From positions 21,015 to 85,014 of the forward strand of contig JBGTKC010000008.1 in assembly GCA_041744755.1 (NCBI GenBank): 64,000 bases of DNA, given 5' to 3'. A model generated the notes under the pieces. That model did no database searches. It had not been told where the DNA came from and worked only from the letters and a program-made list of their open reading frames with translations. This document shows positions 34,008-43,744 of the stretch, one piece after another. The DNA comes from CALDTK01 sp041744755. Its GTDB lineage: Bacteria > Bacteroidota > Bacteroidia > Chitinophagales > Saprospiraceae. The translations under genes and the position numbers were made by a program. Within the stretch, counting starts at the first letter, position 1. Each line of letters begins with the position of its first letter.

Positions 34008-36209
34008 TTGAAGACCCTCCTCCTCCTCGCGTCCCTCGCTACCGGACTCATCTCCGCCGTTACCCTTTACCCCGCGCCCGATAACCCCGAGAAGGAGAAA
34101 GCGATCGTCTCAACGGCGATCAACGCGCTATCGGGACTGCACTTCGAGCCCCCGACCCTCGACGACGCCTTTAGCGAGAAGGTCTACCGCCTGTACCTCG
34201 ACCGCATTGACGGCGCGCGGCGCTTCTTCACGCAGGAGGACCTCGACCTCTTCGAGGCCCACCGCAACACCATCGACGATGAGCTCCAGGGCGCCGACCT
34301 TGGCTTCTTCGACCTCACCGAGCAGCGCCTCGCCCTCGCGATGGCCCGCAGCCAGAAGATCTACCGCGAGGTGCTGGCGCAACCGTTCGATTTCACCACC
34401 GACGAACGGCTCGAGCTCGACGGCGAGAAGAAGCCTTTCCCCGTGGACGAGGCCGGCCTCCGGGAGGCCTGGCGCAAGGCGCTGAAGTGGGAGACGATGA
34501 CGCGGCTCAACGACTTGCTCGAGCAGCAGCGCAAGGCCGTCGAGGGCGAGGACGATGTCACGTCCGACCCGCCGCTGAGTGCCGCCGATGAACAAGCCAT
34601 CGAGGAGGTGGAAGCCTTCGAGGAGGAACCAGATGACCTTATCGGCAAAACGCAGGCCGAACTCGAGGCCGACGCTCGCAAAGCTGTTTTGAAGAGCTTC
34701 GACGAATGGTACGAGCGCATGGGTAAGCTCAAGCGCATCGACCGGTTGAGCGACTACCTCAACACCGTCACCAGTATCTACGACCCGCATACCGGCTACT
34801 TCGCCCCGGTCGAGAAAGAGAATTTCGATATCGCGATGGCCGGTAAGCTCGAGGGTATCGGCGCGCGCCTCCAGACGGATGGTGAGTTCACGAAGGTCAC
34901 CGACATCGTCGTCGGCGGTCCGGCGTGGAAGGGCAAGGAGCTTCAGGAGAAGGACGTGATCACGAAGGTCAAGCAGGAGAACGCCGATGCCATTAGCATC
35001 GCGGGCATGAATATTAATGAGGTGGTTTCAATGATCCGCGGACCGAAAGGAACGCTCGTCGAACTTACCGTGCGCCGCGTCGATGGCTCCATCCAGGAGA
35101 TCGTCATCGAGCGTGACGTGGTCGTGTTGGAGGAGGGCTTCGCGAAGTCGCTGATCCTCCACACGGAGGAGGGCAACAAGGTGGGCTACATCCGCCTCCC
35201 GCGCTTCTACGCCGACTTCGAGGACGACGAGGGCCGCTCGTCGGCCCGCGACGTCCGCACCGAAATCGAGAAGCTCAAGGCCGAGAATGTATCGGGGATG
35301 ATCCTGGACCTACGCAACAATGGCGGCGGGTCCCTGCGGGACGTGGTCGACATGACGGGCTTCTTCATCGATGAGGGTGCCGTGGTCCAGGTCAAGAGCC
35401 GTGGACGCGCACCTGAGGTACTGGAGGACAACGACAAGAAGGTCCAGTACGACGGCCCACTCGTTGTGATGGTCAACGAATTCTCGGCCTCGGCCTCGGA
35501 GATTCTGGCAGCGGCCCTGCAGGACTACGGTCGCGCGGTGATCGTCGGCAACACCACCTTCGGCAAGGGCACCGTCCAGCGCTTCATTGACCTGGACGTG
35601 GCACTGCGAGGCGCGAGTACCGTGAAACCGCTAGGCAATCTCAAGGTGACGACGCAGAAGTTCTACCGCGTCAACGGCGGCTCGACCCAGCTCGAGGGCG
35701 TGACCCCGGACATCAAGCTGCCGGATAGCTACGCCTACATCGAGACCGGTGAGCGCGAGAACGATTACCCGATGCTGTGGGACAAGATTGCCCCGGCGCG
35801 CTACAAGCGCACGCCGGAGTACACCGCCAAACTCGGCGAGGTCCGCGACCGCAGCGAGGCCCGCACCAAGCTGGATCCGGCTTTCCAAGCGATCGACGCC
35901 TACGCCAAGGAGCTCCGCGCTGAGCGCGACGAGACCGAGGTGAGCCTTAAGCTCGAGGACTTTGCTAGTGCCCAGAAGCAGCGCAACGCCGAGAGCAAGA
36001 AGTTCAAGGAGCTCTTCACCACGGTTGAGGACCTGAGTGCCGACAACCTGCGCCTCGACAAGCTCCAGATGGAGAGTGCCGACGAGGGTAAGATGAAACG
36101 CAACCAGGACTTCATCGACCGCGCCAGGAAAGACGTGCACCTGTACGAGACGGTGTTAATCCTGAATGATCTCATCAAGACGGACGTACGGGTGGCGGAG
36201 CGGCGGTAG
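34008..36209 (+). CDS. S41 family tail-specific carboxy-terminal protease (Prc/CtpA)
   Basis: 733 aa from TTG 34008 (KTLLLLASLATGLISAVTLY, signal anchor); the longer frame from 33870 adds 46 implausible residues. An N-terminal helical DUF3340-like region, PDZ (KLEGIGARLQTDGEFTKVTDIVVGGPAWKGKEL), then the catalytic core FSASASEILAAALQDYGRAVIVGNTTFGKGTVQR with Ser495 and Lys520 (25 apart, as in E. coli Prc) and a C-terminal DUF3340-like helical part. Trims periplasmic proteins such as penicillin-binding protein precursors in relatives. There is an exact mini-hairpin at 33914 upstream and no strong copy in the body. Confidence 0.93.
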   Translation: MKTLLLLASLATGLISAVTLYPAPDNPEKEKAIVSTAINALSGLHFEPPTLDDAFSEKVYRLYLDRIDGARRFFTQEDLDLFEAHRNTIDDELQGADLGFFDLTEQRLALAMARSQKIYREVLAQPFDFTTDERLELDGEKKPFPVDEAGLREAWRKALKWETMTRLNDLLEQQRKAVEGEDDVTSDPPLSAADEQAIEEVEAFEEEPDDLIGKTQAELEADARKAVLKSFDEWYERMGKLKRIDRLSDYLNTVTSIYDPHTGYFAPVEKENFDIAMAGKLEGIGARLQTDGEFTKVTDIVVGGPAWKGKELQEKDVITKVKQENADAISIAGMNINEVVSMIRGPKGTLVELTVRRVDGSIQEIVIERDVVVLEEGFAKSLILHTEEGNKVGYIRLPRFYADFEDDEGRSSARDVRTEIEKLKAENVSGMILDLRNNGGGSLRDVVDMTGFFIDEGAVVQVKSRGRAPEVLEDNDKKVQYDGPLVVMVNEFSASASEILAAALQDYGRAVIVGNTTFGKGTVQRFIDLDVALRGASTVKPLGNLKVTTQKFYRVNGGSTQLEGVTPDIKLPDSYAYIETGERENDYPMLWDKIAPARYKRTPEYTAKLGEVRDRSEARTKLDPAFQAIDAYAKELRAERDETEVSLKLEDFASAQKQRNAESKKFKELFTTVEDLSADNLRLDKLQMESADEGKMKRNQDFIDRARKDVHLYETVLILNDLIKTDVRVAERR

Positions 36210-36327
36210 GCAAGGTCGAATGCTCGTTTCGGCGTAATCGATTATCGGACTGGCAAGTGCTCACGTCCGCATAGACCTCGTTAGCTGTGCTACGCGACGG
36301 AGGGTTTTACCTCAGATCTCACGAGTC

Positions 36328-37254
36328 CTAAAACACTTTCTCGTACAGTTCTTTCTCACTCTCTTCGATTGTTACCCGATCCTCCAGTATCTCGAATACA
36401 TTCTTTTTGATGGTATGCGCGATATCGCCCGTCGGCAAATCATTGCAGTCTAGCCCGAAGGGATCTTCGATCTCCTCACCCAATAGCTCTACACCGAGCA
36501 AAGCGAACGTGATAAACATCCCCAGGGGCACCGCGATCCACGCGAAGCCGCCGGCCAGTACGAAGGGCAGCAGGCTTACGTAAGTCGTAATGAATATCTT
36601 CAGGTACACCGCATAGCTAAAGGGGATCGGCGTTTTCTTGATCCGCTCGCAGACCCCGAGGATGTCGAGGAAACTCTTGTGCAGCGGACCGAGGTTGATG
36701 TAGTCCGCGTTCGCGATTTCGCCGCTAGCGTGCGCGTCGGCCAGGCGCTGGTAGATACGGCAGGCGATCAGATTGGGGACGTGTTGTGCTTTCGCAAAAC
36801 GCTCCCGCTCCTCGGCGCTGAGGTAGATGAGGTCGTCGAGGTCGGTGCCGTCGCGAAGGTGTTCGACGAGGGCCAGGCAGAAGTTCGAGATTTGCTTGCC
36901 GAAGAACCGGCGTACCTCTGCGTCCTCACGCGGGAAGGCGGCGTGGACGTAGATAGCCAAGTTGCGGGCGTTGTTGACGAGCGCCCCCCACTGCTTACGA
37001 CCCTCCCACCAGCGATCGTAGGCGGTGTTGGTCCGGAACACCAGGAGGATCGACAGCACCAGTCCGAGTAGCGTGTAAACGGTCGTATCGACCATCACCA
37101 CGGACATGGCCTCGACCTCGCGCAGGAGGAAAACCATGGCTGCGCTGTAGAGGCCTGCCCACAGCGTCCACCGCAGGATCCGTTGCATCGTGTAGGAACG
37201 GCGGAAGTGCTGGATGTCGCCAAACCAATTGTCGTTGGTTTTATAGATGATCAT
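36328..37254 (-). CDS. bestrophin-like (UPF0187) ion channel
   Basis: 308 aa from the ATG 37254 (MIIYKTNDNWFGDIQHFRRSYTM). Four hydrophobic segments are visible (LRWTLWAGLYSAAMVFLL, VYTLLGLVLSILLVFRTNTAYDRWWEGRKQWG, IFITTYVSLLPFVLAGGFAWIAVPLGMFITFALLGVELLG). The RTNTAYDRWWEGR motif and the acidic tail EEIEDPFGLDCNDLP are bestrophin hallmarks (sodium/chloride-type channel). A short mini-hairpin variant sits at 36787. Confidence 0.92.
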   Translation of the reverse strand: MIIYKTNDNWFGDIQHFRRSYTMQRILRWTLWAGLYSAAMVFLLREVEAMSVVMVDTTVYTLLGLVLSILLVFRTNTAYDRWWEGRKQWGALVNNARNLAIYVHAAFPREDAEVRRFFGKQISNFCLALVEHLRDGTDLDDLIYLSAEERERFAKAQHVPNLIACRIYQRLADAHASGEIANADYINLGPLHKSFLDILGVCERIKKTPIPFSYAVYLKIFITTYVSLLPFVLAGGFAWIAVPLGMFITFALLGVELLGEEIEDPFGLDCNDLPTGDIAHTIKKNVFEILEDRVTIEESEKELYEKVF

Positions 37255-37389
37255 TTTAAGATGCGGAGCTCGTAAAGTAAAAATGTGGGGGGATAAAGCG
37301 TCAATCAGGCTTGGCACCAAACTACTTACGGCGCGGGTTTGCTTGCACAAGGTTTTGGAACTCCGTTCACCCAGCGGTGTTCCAAGAGC

Positions 37390-38082
37390 ATGCGTCCCTA
37401 CCTACACCGGCCGAGCCCCGCGTTTTGCCGAAAGGCGCTTAAGGACCTCGAGGGTCTCCCGCTCACGTATTGGGAGCGCGGTGCGACCGACTGGAAACGC
37501 CTCCCGCAAGGGTACGCGCACGCCGTGGATCGGGTCTCGCTAGGGTGCGGCGACGAAGTGTGGGCTTCCGCCAAAACAGCCCTCACCCACTGGGCCTGCT
37601 ACCCGCAGGAGGACTGGATCGGCCTGAGTGACTACCCGCCCATATCGACGGGGCAACAGGTGATGGTCGTCTTTCGCGTCGCCGGGCTCTGGTGGACGAG
37701 CCCCTGCCGCATCATCTACGTCATCGACGAACCGGAGCGCTTCGGTTTCGCCTACGGCACGCTCCCCGGCCACGTCGAGAGCGGAGAAGAGCTCTTCCTC
37801 GTCGAGCGCGAGCCCGCGACCGGGGAAGTCCACTACGAGATCCGGATGATGGCGAACGCCGCGCACCCGCTCGCAAGACTCGTACCCACGATCGTCAGCG
37901 CGATGCAGCGGCGTTTCCGCAAAACGTCAATGCGGCAGATGTCGGAAGCGGTCGGCGCGCGACCCGACCCTACACCTTACCCCACCACGCCACCCGAGCC
38001 ACCCGGAGCACTTGCTGGACGCCGTTCACCCGGGCCCCCGGACACCATTCTCACACGCTCTTCCGCGGGATCAGAAAGCTGA
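37390..38082 (+). CDS. DUF1990 family protein
   Basis: 230 aa from the ATG 37390 (MRPYLHRPSPAFCRKAL). DUF1990 core: LTYWERGATDWKRLPQGYAHAVDRVSLGCGDEVW, GFAYGTLPGHVESGEELFLVER and VHYEIRMMANAAHPLARLV. Its function is unknown. The last 32 nt overlap the 3' end of the convergent mreB. Three mini-hairpins lie within: 37423 (GCC/GGC), 37563 (GGAA loop) and 37911 (rare GCG/CGC stem). Confidence 0.88.
   Translation: MRPYLHRPSPAFCRKALKDLEGLPLTYWERGATDWKRLPQGYAHAVDRVSLGCGDEVWASAKTALTHWACYPQEDWIGLSDYPPISTGQQVMVVFRVAGLWWTSPCRIIYVIDEPERFGFAYGTLPGHVESGEELFLVEREPATGEVHYEIRMMANAAHPLARLVPTIVSAMQRRFRKTSMRQMSEAVGARPDPTPYPTTPPEPPGALAGRRSPGPPDTILTRSSAGSES
37911..37924 (-). repeat. mini-hairpin with GCG/CGC stem, GAAA loop
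   Basis: TTTT-GCG-GAAA-CGC in the DUF1990 gene. Confidence 0.85.
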
Positions 38083-39082
38083 ACTTCCCGATGTTCTTCA
38101 GCGCGATCCCCGTCCCGCGGACTACCGCGCGCAGCGGATCCTCGGTGACGTGTACCGGGAGCTTCGTCTTCTGACTCAGGCGCTTGTCGAGCCCGCGCAG
38201 CAGCGCACCGCCGCCCGTCAGGTAGAGTCCCGTCCGGTAGATGTCGCTCGCTAGCTCCGGCGGGGTGGTCTCTAATGCTTTGAGCACGGCGTCCTCGACC
38301 TTCGAGATGGACTTGTCGAGCGCCTGGGCGATCTCCTGGTAGTTGACCGCGATCTGGCGCGGGATGCCCGACATCAGGTCGCGCCCGTTGATGGCGTAGT
38401 CCTCCGGCGGATCCTCGAGCACGTGGAGCGCCGAGCCGATGTGGATCTTGATCTGTTCGGCGGTGCGCTCGCCGATGAGGATGTTGTGCTGGCGCTTCAT
38501 GTACGACATGATGTCGGACGTGAATTCGTCGCCGGCGATGCGGATCGACTGGTCGGCCACGATGCCGCTCAACGCGATAACCGCAATTTCGGTCGTGCCA
38601 CCGCCGATGTCGATGATCATGTTGCCGATCGGCTCCTCGACGTTGATCCCGATCCCGAGGGCCGCGGCCATTGGTTCGTGGATGAGGTAAGTCTCCTTGG
38701 CGTCCACGTGGTCGGCGCTCTCGAACACGGCCCGTTTCTCGACCTCGGTGATGCCGCTCGGGATACAGATCACCATGCGCATGTGGGAGAAGAGCCCACG
38801 CTTGCGGCCGATCATGTTGATCATCCCCTCGATCATCGCCTCGGCCGCCTGGAAGTCGGCGATCACACCGTCCTTGAGGGGCCTGATGGTCTTGATGTTG
38901 TCGTGGGTCTTCTCGTGCATCTGCATCGCCTTGTGGCCGACGGCGATGGTCTGGTTCGTACGCCGGTCCACGGCCACGATCGAAGGCTCGTCGATGACGA
39001 CGACGCCGTCCTGGATGATGAGGGTGTTGGCGGTGCCGAGGTCGATGGCGAGTTCCTGGACGAAGAAGCTGAAGAGGCCCAT
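38051..39082 (-). CDS. mreB: rod shape-determining protein MreB
   Basis: 343 aa from the ATG 39082 (MGLFSFFVQELAIDLGTANTLIIQDG). Actin-fold phosphate motifs DLGTANT and IIDIGGGTTEIAV, adenosine motif LTGGGALLRGLD. MreB filaments direct elongation of the cell wall at the inner membrane. MreC/MreD are not in the window. Its ATP-site motifs are intact. No mini-hairpin occurs in this gene. Confidence 0.97.
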   Translation of the reverse strand: MGLFSFFVQELAIDLGTANTLIIQDGVVVIDEPSIVAVDRRTNQTIAVGHKAMQMHEKTHDNIKTIRPLKDGVIADFQAAEAMIEGMINMIGRKRGLFSHMRMVICIPSGITEVEKRAVFESADHVDAKETYLIHEPMAAALGIGINVEEPIGNMIIDIGGGTTEIAVIALSGIVADQSIRIAGDEFTSDIMSYMKRQHNILIGERTAEQIKIHIGSALHVLEDPPEDYAINGRDLMSGIPRQIAVNYQEIAQALDKSISKVEDAVLKALETTPPELASDIYRTGLYLTGGGALLRGLDKRLSQKTKLPVHVTEDPLRAVVRGTGIALKNIGKFSFLIPRKSV

Positions 39083-39620
39083 GTAAGCGGTGGAGGTGGA
39101 GGGGCGGCAAAGGAAGCACAAAGATGTCGGTCGGGCGCGCTTTTGGGTGCGGACGTGGGGTGTTGGGCAAGTTAGTGCCCCAGGCCTTACGATTGGCGTG
39201 GGCGAGCGTCTTGCCCCAGCCGGGTTATTGCTCAGTGCCCCGCTTTATGCGTCGGCGCACGTTGTCCGCAACTGCCTGCCCCGTGCACTTAAAAGGTGTA
39301 CGCCTACTGCTTTTCGCCCTCTTCTGAGTGCTTTCGCCAAAACTCGACGCTTAGGCACCTTGGCGTTATTTCGCCGACCTCGACGTCGACCAGGGGCTTG
39401 GGCTACGGGCAGTGCGGCCAACTCCTCGGCGAGAGCTCGTGGGGGGTGTACCAGAGCGATACCGTCGGCGAGACGTACGACCGCCAGGTCTAGACCGAGG
39501 CGGCCACCTTGCTCCTGGATGGCCGCGAGGCCGGCGCCGACACCATACTCCGGTATGGGACGCGCAAAACCTTGGAACTCATCGGCGGCGGCAAGCGCGC
39601 GCGCTACCTTCCGGCCCGAC
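39083..39620. other. 538-nt gap between mreB and the sulfatase gene
   Basis: Divergent gap containing the upstream DNA of mreB and of the sulfatase. On the minus strand, 39248-39622 reads as an open frame (MSGRKVARALAAADEFQGF) with fairly normal codon use for 75-100 codons, but I recognise no family. A mini-hairpin with one stem mismatch is at 39329-39342, and a TACCTTCC box at 39605-39612. Confidence 0.35.
39605..39612 (+). promoter_or_regulatory. -7 box TACCTTCC, 8 nt before the sulfatase ATG
   Basis: It decides the start at 39621 over the longer upstream frame. Confidence 0.45.
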
Positions 39621-41438
39621 ATGACCGACGCGCTGTCCATCTTGCCGCTGTGGCGTTGGAGCTGGCTGTTGCTCGCCGGCGGCCTGTTGGCTTGCGCCAA
39701 AACCCCACCCCCCAGCGTCCTTTTGATCGTCGCCGACGACATGGGCTGGGGCGACCTGTCGCTGCACGGCAACCCAAACGTGCGCACGCCGCACCTCGAC
39801 GGCCTCGCGCGCTCAGGGATCGCGTTCACCGACTTTTACGTCTCGGCGGTCTGCTCGCCGACGCGCGCCGAGCTGCTCACCGGTCGGCATGCGCTCAGCA
39901 TTGGGGTCACGGGCACGGGCGCCGGCGAGGAGCGCGTCGACACCGGCGTGGTGATGCTGCCGCAGGTTTTGGCGAAAGCCGGCTACCGCAACGCACTCTT
40001 CGGCAAGTGGCACAATGGCGCCCAGGCCCCGAATCACCCCCTGAGCCGCGGCTTCGAGACCTTCTTCGGCTACTGCGAGGGGCACTGGGCCACCTACTTT
40101 GACGCCCCGTTGCTGGAGCGCGATGGGGCCCGGATACGCGGCCGCGGCTACCTCGCGGACGAGCTCACGGACGCCGCGATCGACTTCCTGCGCCGCGGTG
40201 CTGGAGCGCCCACTTTTACGATGCTGAGCTTACCGACGCCGCACTCGCCAATGCAAGTGCCGGACAGGTGGTTTGACGCCGTCACCAAACGCCGCCTCGA
40301 CAGTCTTGGCACCGGACAAGGGGAGGAGGATCCGGTCTTCACGCAGGCGGCGCTCGCGATGGTCGAGAACATCGACTGGAACGTGGGGCGCTTGCTGCGG
40401 GCGCTGGATAGTCTGGGCTTGCGCCAAAACACGCTGGTCCTCTTCGTGAGCGACAACGGCCCGAACAACTGGCGCTGGAACGCCGGGATGCGCGGGCGCA
40501 AAGGCTCGGTGGATGAGGGTGGAACGCGATCGCCGCTGTTCGTAAGCATGCCCGGGAGCATCGCCGCCGGCCAAACCGATGCTTCGCCGTTGAGCGTCCG
40601 CGATCTGATGCCGACGATCCTCGACTACGTAGGTGTCGACACCGACACTTCTAGTACCGTGGGACGCAGTTTTGCCGAAAGGCTCGGCGATCCGCAGGCC
40701 CGCATCGAGGAAGCTGCGCTCGTGCGCACGTGGAACGACCGCACAGCGGTACGCCACGGGCGCTATCTCCTCGACGAGCAGGGGCAGCTATACGACCTCA
40801 TCACCGACAGAGGGCAGACGACGGACATCCGCGAGCAGCGCACGGGTACCGCCGACAGCCTCGAGGAGGCGCGCGCCGATTTTCTGTTTCTGATGAATCG
40901 ACAGAAGCCAACCGAGCCCCGGCCTTTCCTCGTGGGTCACCCCAGCCTCTCGACGACTTCACTGAGTGCCGGGGAGGCCACGGCGAGTCGGGGCGTGACT
41001 ACCGGGAGCCCTCATCCGAATAGCGGTTACGTGACGTCGTGGCGAGACACCTCGGCGGCGATGCGGTGGCCGGTGCACGTCCTCCGGGCGGGCCGTTACG
41101 CGGTAGATATCTGGTACGCGCTCGACTCCGCGGATGCGGTGGCAGAAATAGAGTTCCGTCAGGAAAAAGCCGGGCGAGCGACGGCGTGGCGAAGGGTCGA
41201 CGTCCACGAGCGCCCCGTCCTCGGCGCGGCACAGGACAGGGTGGTGCGCGACGAGAGCTACTACAAGGATTGGGGGACGACCCAACTCGGAAATATTGAA
41301 CTAGTCGCGGGTACGGACACGCTGGCGCTGCGCTGCGTCCGCCGAATTCCTGACGGGCGCGTGGTGGCGGCGGGCGCGGGGGGCGTCGAGATCCGGCTAC
41401 TACAACTGCGGTACGCCCGACAACGGGGCATGGAGTAG
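39621..41438 (+). CDS. sulfatase (formylglycine-dependent), lipoprotein
   Basis: 605 aa from the ATG 39621. Lipoprotein signal LWRWSWLLLAGGLLACAKT. Metal site VLLIVADDMGWGDLSL; the sulfatase signature CSPTRAELLTGR has Cys78, to be converted to formylglycine; VSDNGPNNW is the second metal motif. A beta-sandwich C-terminal domain of about 150 aa (SLSTTSLSAGEATASRGVTT onward) resembles a carbohydrate-binding add-on. It removes sulfate from sulfated glycans. It carries four mini-hairpins: 39689, 39967, 40416 and 40670, the densest set in any gene. Confidence 0.93.
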   Translation: MTDALSILPLWRWSWLLLAGGLLACAKTPPPSVLLIVADDMGWGDLSLHGNPNVRTPHLDGLARSGIAFTDFYVSAVCSPTRAELLTGRHALSIGVTGTGAGEERVDTGVVMLPQVLAKAGYRNALFGKWHNGAQAPNHPLSRGFETFFGYCEGHWATYFDAPLLERDGARIRGRGYLADELTDAAIDFLRRGAGAPTFTMLSLPTPHSPMQVPDRWFDAVTKRRLDSLGTGQGEEDPVFTQAALAMVENIDWNVGRLLRALDSLGLRQNTLVLFVSDNGPNNWRWNAGMRGRKGSVDEGGTRSPLFVSMPGSIAAGQTDASPLSVRDLMPTILDYVGVDTDTSSTVGRSFAERLGDPQARIEEAALVRTWNDRTAVRHGRYLLDEQGQLYDLITDRGQTTDIREQRTGTADSLEEARADFLFLMNRQKPTEPRPFLVGHPSLSTTSLSAGEATASRGVTTGSPHPNSGYVTSWRDTSAAMRWPVHVLRAGRYAVDIWYALDSADAVAEIEFRQEKAGRATAWRRVDVHERPVLGAAQDRVVRDESYYKDWGTTQLGNIELVAGTDTLALRCVRRIPDGRVVAAGAGGVEIRLLQLRYARQRGME

Positions 41439-41492
41439 CGGTAGTGAGGTACGACTTACCAAAGGGATATCGAGATTTCACCACCGGTGCGT

Positions 41493-41500
41493 TAGATTTC
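41493..41500 (+). promoter_or_regulatory. -7 box TAGATTTC, 4 nt before the second sulfatase ATG
   Basis: Near TAnnTTTG; the spacing implies leaderless transcription and an independent promoter for the second sulfatase. Confidence 0.5.
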
Positions 41501-41504
41501 CGCC

Positions 41505-43115
41505 ATGCCCAACCGATACCACACGCTACTCGGCTGTCTGCTGCTAGCTTCGTTTGGCTGTAGCGCGCAAAAGAGAGCACCCGCGGCTGCGACGCAGGCC
41601 ACGACCACGGTCGAGAAGGCCCCCGTGGCAACTCCGCGCCCCAACGTCATCTTCATCCTCACCGACGACCATCGCTACGACGCGATGGGTTTTACCGGAA
41701 GGTTCGAAGGCCTCGAGACCCCCGCCCTTGACGAGATGGCACGCGACGGGCGCTACTTCGCGAATGCCTTCGTGTCCACGAGCCTGTGTAGTCCGAGTCG
41801 CGCGTCGATTTTGACGAGCCAGTACGCCCACGAGCACAAGGTGGTGGACAACTCCTCGCTCGCGGATACGACGCTGCAATTCTTCCCGATGGAGCTGCAG
41901 AAGGCCGGCTACAGGACGAGTTTCTTCGGCAAGTGGCACATGGGCGAGAGCAGTTCGAAGCGCCGGCCCGGATTCGACCGCTGGGTTAGCTTCCGCGGGC
42001 AGGGCACCTACTACGGGATCACGCTCAACGAGGACGGCGAGGAGGTCGCCTACCCGGACACGACCTACACCACGGATTTGCTCACGCGCATGACGCTGGA
42101 CTGGGCCCGCGCGCAAGCCGGAGCGCCGTACTTCGCCTACCTCAGCCACAAGGCCGTCCACGCCGAGTTCGAGCCGGCCCAGCGCCACCTCGGGACCTAT
42201 AAGAACGTGTCGATCAGCTACCCGCCCACGATGTGGCCGCCGACGCCCGAGGAGCTCGCCGAGACGCGTGCCCTCTGGGACCAGGCGCCGCTAAGTGCGC
42301 CGCCGATGCCAGCCGATGCCTTCGCACGTGCCAAGGCGATCGACTACGACTATGCGGACGTACCGCTCTGGGTCAAGCGCCAGCGCCACTCCTGGCATGG
42401 GGTGGACTTTATGTACAATGCACAAATCCCGTTCGACAGCTTTTACGTCGCCTACCTGGAGGCCTTGCGGGCCGTGGACGAGAGCGTGCGAGACGTGCTG
42501 GCTTTCGCCAAAACCGAGACTGCCGCCGGCCGTCCGACGGTGGTGATGTACATGGGCGACAACGGTTTCAGCTTCGGGGAGCACGGCCTGATCGACAAGC
42601 GGCACGCCTACGAGGAGTCGATGCGCGTCCCAATGTTGGCCTGGGGACCTGGTATTGTGAAACCCGGTCGCAGCGAGGAATTGGTGCAGAACGTGGACAT
42701 CGGTCCGACAGTGTTGGCCCTGGCCGGCGCTCCTCAGCCAGTCCACTACCGCGGGGTCTCGATAGTGCCGCTCATGCGCGGCGAAAAGCCCGCGGACTGG
42801 CGCAAGAGCGTACCGTACGAATACTACTGGGAGCGGGCCTTCCCGCAGACGCCCACGGTGCACGCCATGCGTGGCGACCGCTACAAGTACATCCGCTACC
42901 ACGGCATCTGGGATCGAAACGAATTCTACGACGTGATCGCCGATCCGTACGAAGCCAACAACTTAATTGCCGAGCCGGCTATGCAAGACACGATCCGCGG
43001 GATGGCGGCGAGCCTGTGGCAGTGGCTAGGAGCGACGGACGGTGATCTGATGCCACTGAAGCCTACGCCCGGCAGGCAGGGCGGGCAGGAGTGGTATGGG
43101 GCGGAGGAGTATTGA
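41505..43115 (+). CDS. sulfatase (formylglycine-dependent), lipoprotein
   Basis: 536 aa. Lipoprotein signal LLGCLLLASFGCSAQ. Signature CSPSRASILTSQYAHEHKV with Cys95 for formylglycine; NVIFILTDDHRYD and YMGDNGFSFGEHGLIDKR are the metal motifs. It acts with the sulfatase just upstream, likely on a sulfated polysaccharide outside the cell. A TAGATTTC box ends 4 nt before the ATG. Mini-hairpins: 41690 with a rare ACC/GGT stem and GGAA loop, encoding GFTGRF, and 42500. Confidence 0.94.
   Translation: MPNRYHTLLGCLLLASFGCSAQKRAPAAATQATTTVEKAPVATPRPNVIFILTDDHRYDAMGFTGRFEGLETPALDEMARDGRYFANAFVSTSLCSPSRASILTSQYAHEHKVVDNSSLADTTLQFFPMELQKAGYRTSFFGKWHMGESSSKRRPGFDRWVSFRGQGTYYGITLNEDGEEVAYPDTTYTTDLLTRMTLDWARAQAGAPYFAYLSHKAVHAEFEPAQRHLGTYKNVSISYPPTMWPPTPEELAETRALWDQAPLSAPPMPADAFARAKAIDYDYADVPLWVKRQRHSWHGVDFMYNAQIPFDSFYVAYLEALRAVDESVRDVLAFAKTETAAGRPTVVMYMGDNGFSFGEHGLIDKRHAYEESMRVPMLAWGPGIVKPGRSEELVQNVDIGPTVLALAGAPQPVHYRGVSIVPLMRGEKPADWRKSVPYEYYWERAFPQTPTVHAMRGDRYKYIRYHGIWDRNEFYDVIADPYEANNLIAEPAMQDTIRGMAASLWQWLGATDGDLMPLKPTPGRQGGQEWYGAEEY
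41690..41703 (+). repeat. mini-hairpin with ACC/GGT stem, GGAA loop
   Basis: TTTT-ACC-GGAA-GGT in the second sulfatase gene. Confidence 0.8.
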
Positions 43116-43258
43116 GGGCGGACTTGGGCGACCGGCCTCGCCTGGTGGATTGTGGAGCGGCTTCGACAGATGGATGGTGGGGTGGCTGCGCCATAAGTCT
43201 GTAAGCTCGTAAGTTCATTGGCACGGTGCGAAAGCGCCGCGCCGCGGTCCAGTGCGGT

Positions 43259-43702
43259 CTACATCACCACTGGCTTAAATACCACATCCACCCGCCGATT
43301 GCTCAGCTTCCCGTCCCAGGTCGCGTTGTCGAAGCTCGGATTGTCCTCACCGAGCGGCAGGCGCTCCATAATCTCGGGCGGTAGCGGATACAGTAGCAGC
43401 AACTCCTCCACGGCGCGCGTCCTGAAGTCCGACAACCGCAAGTTGTAGCTTCGGTCCCCGATATCATCTGTGCGACCATGAATCTCGATGCCGTAGGTGT
43501 CGGCGTCCGGGATGGCGTCGATGAAGGTCCGGAGGCGCTCGCGCTGCTCGGGCGTGACGTAGTAGCTGCCGCCGCCGAAAAAGATTGAGATGACGCGCTC
43601 GCCGGCGGGTCCGATGTTGGATGAGGGGTCCTGCGCCAATCCTCTGCCCGTGGCGACGAGCAGCATCAAGGGGGCGAGCAGCAGTTTGAGTAGTCGAGGC
43701 AC
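43259..43702 (-). CDS. small secreted OmpA-like protein
   Basis: 147 aa from a GTG 43702 (PRLLKLLLAPLMLLVATGRGLAQ, signal peptide). A TACCTTGT box (43708-43715) lies 5 nt before. The mature part has OmpA-type elements: YYVTPEQRERLRTFIDAIPD, YGIEIHGRTDDIGDRSYNLRLSDFRTRAVEELL, LSNRRVDVVF. Probably binds peptidoglycan in the periplasm. Confidence 0.8.
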   Translation of the reverse strand: MPRLLKLLLAPLMLLVATGRGLAQDPSSNIGPAGERVISIFFGGGSYYVTPEQRERLRTFIDAIPDADTYGIEIHGRTDDIGDRSYNLRLSDFRTRAVEELLLLYPLPPEIMERLPLGEDNPSFDNATWDGKLSNRRVDVVFKPVVM

Positions 43703-43744
43703 CGGCAACAAGGTAGTGCCGCCCCCCCGCTTCTGAGCCCCGAG

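Noticed and set aside
39248..39624. Minus-strand open frame opposite the sulfatase promoter
   Set aside because: Codon use is acceptable, but there is no family, no promoter box and it overlaps the sulfatase promoter; mentioned only as a possibility.
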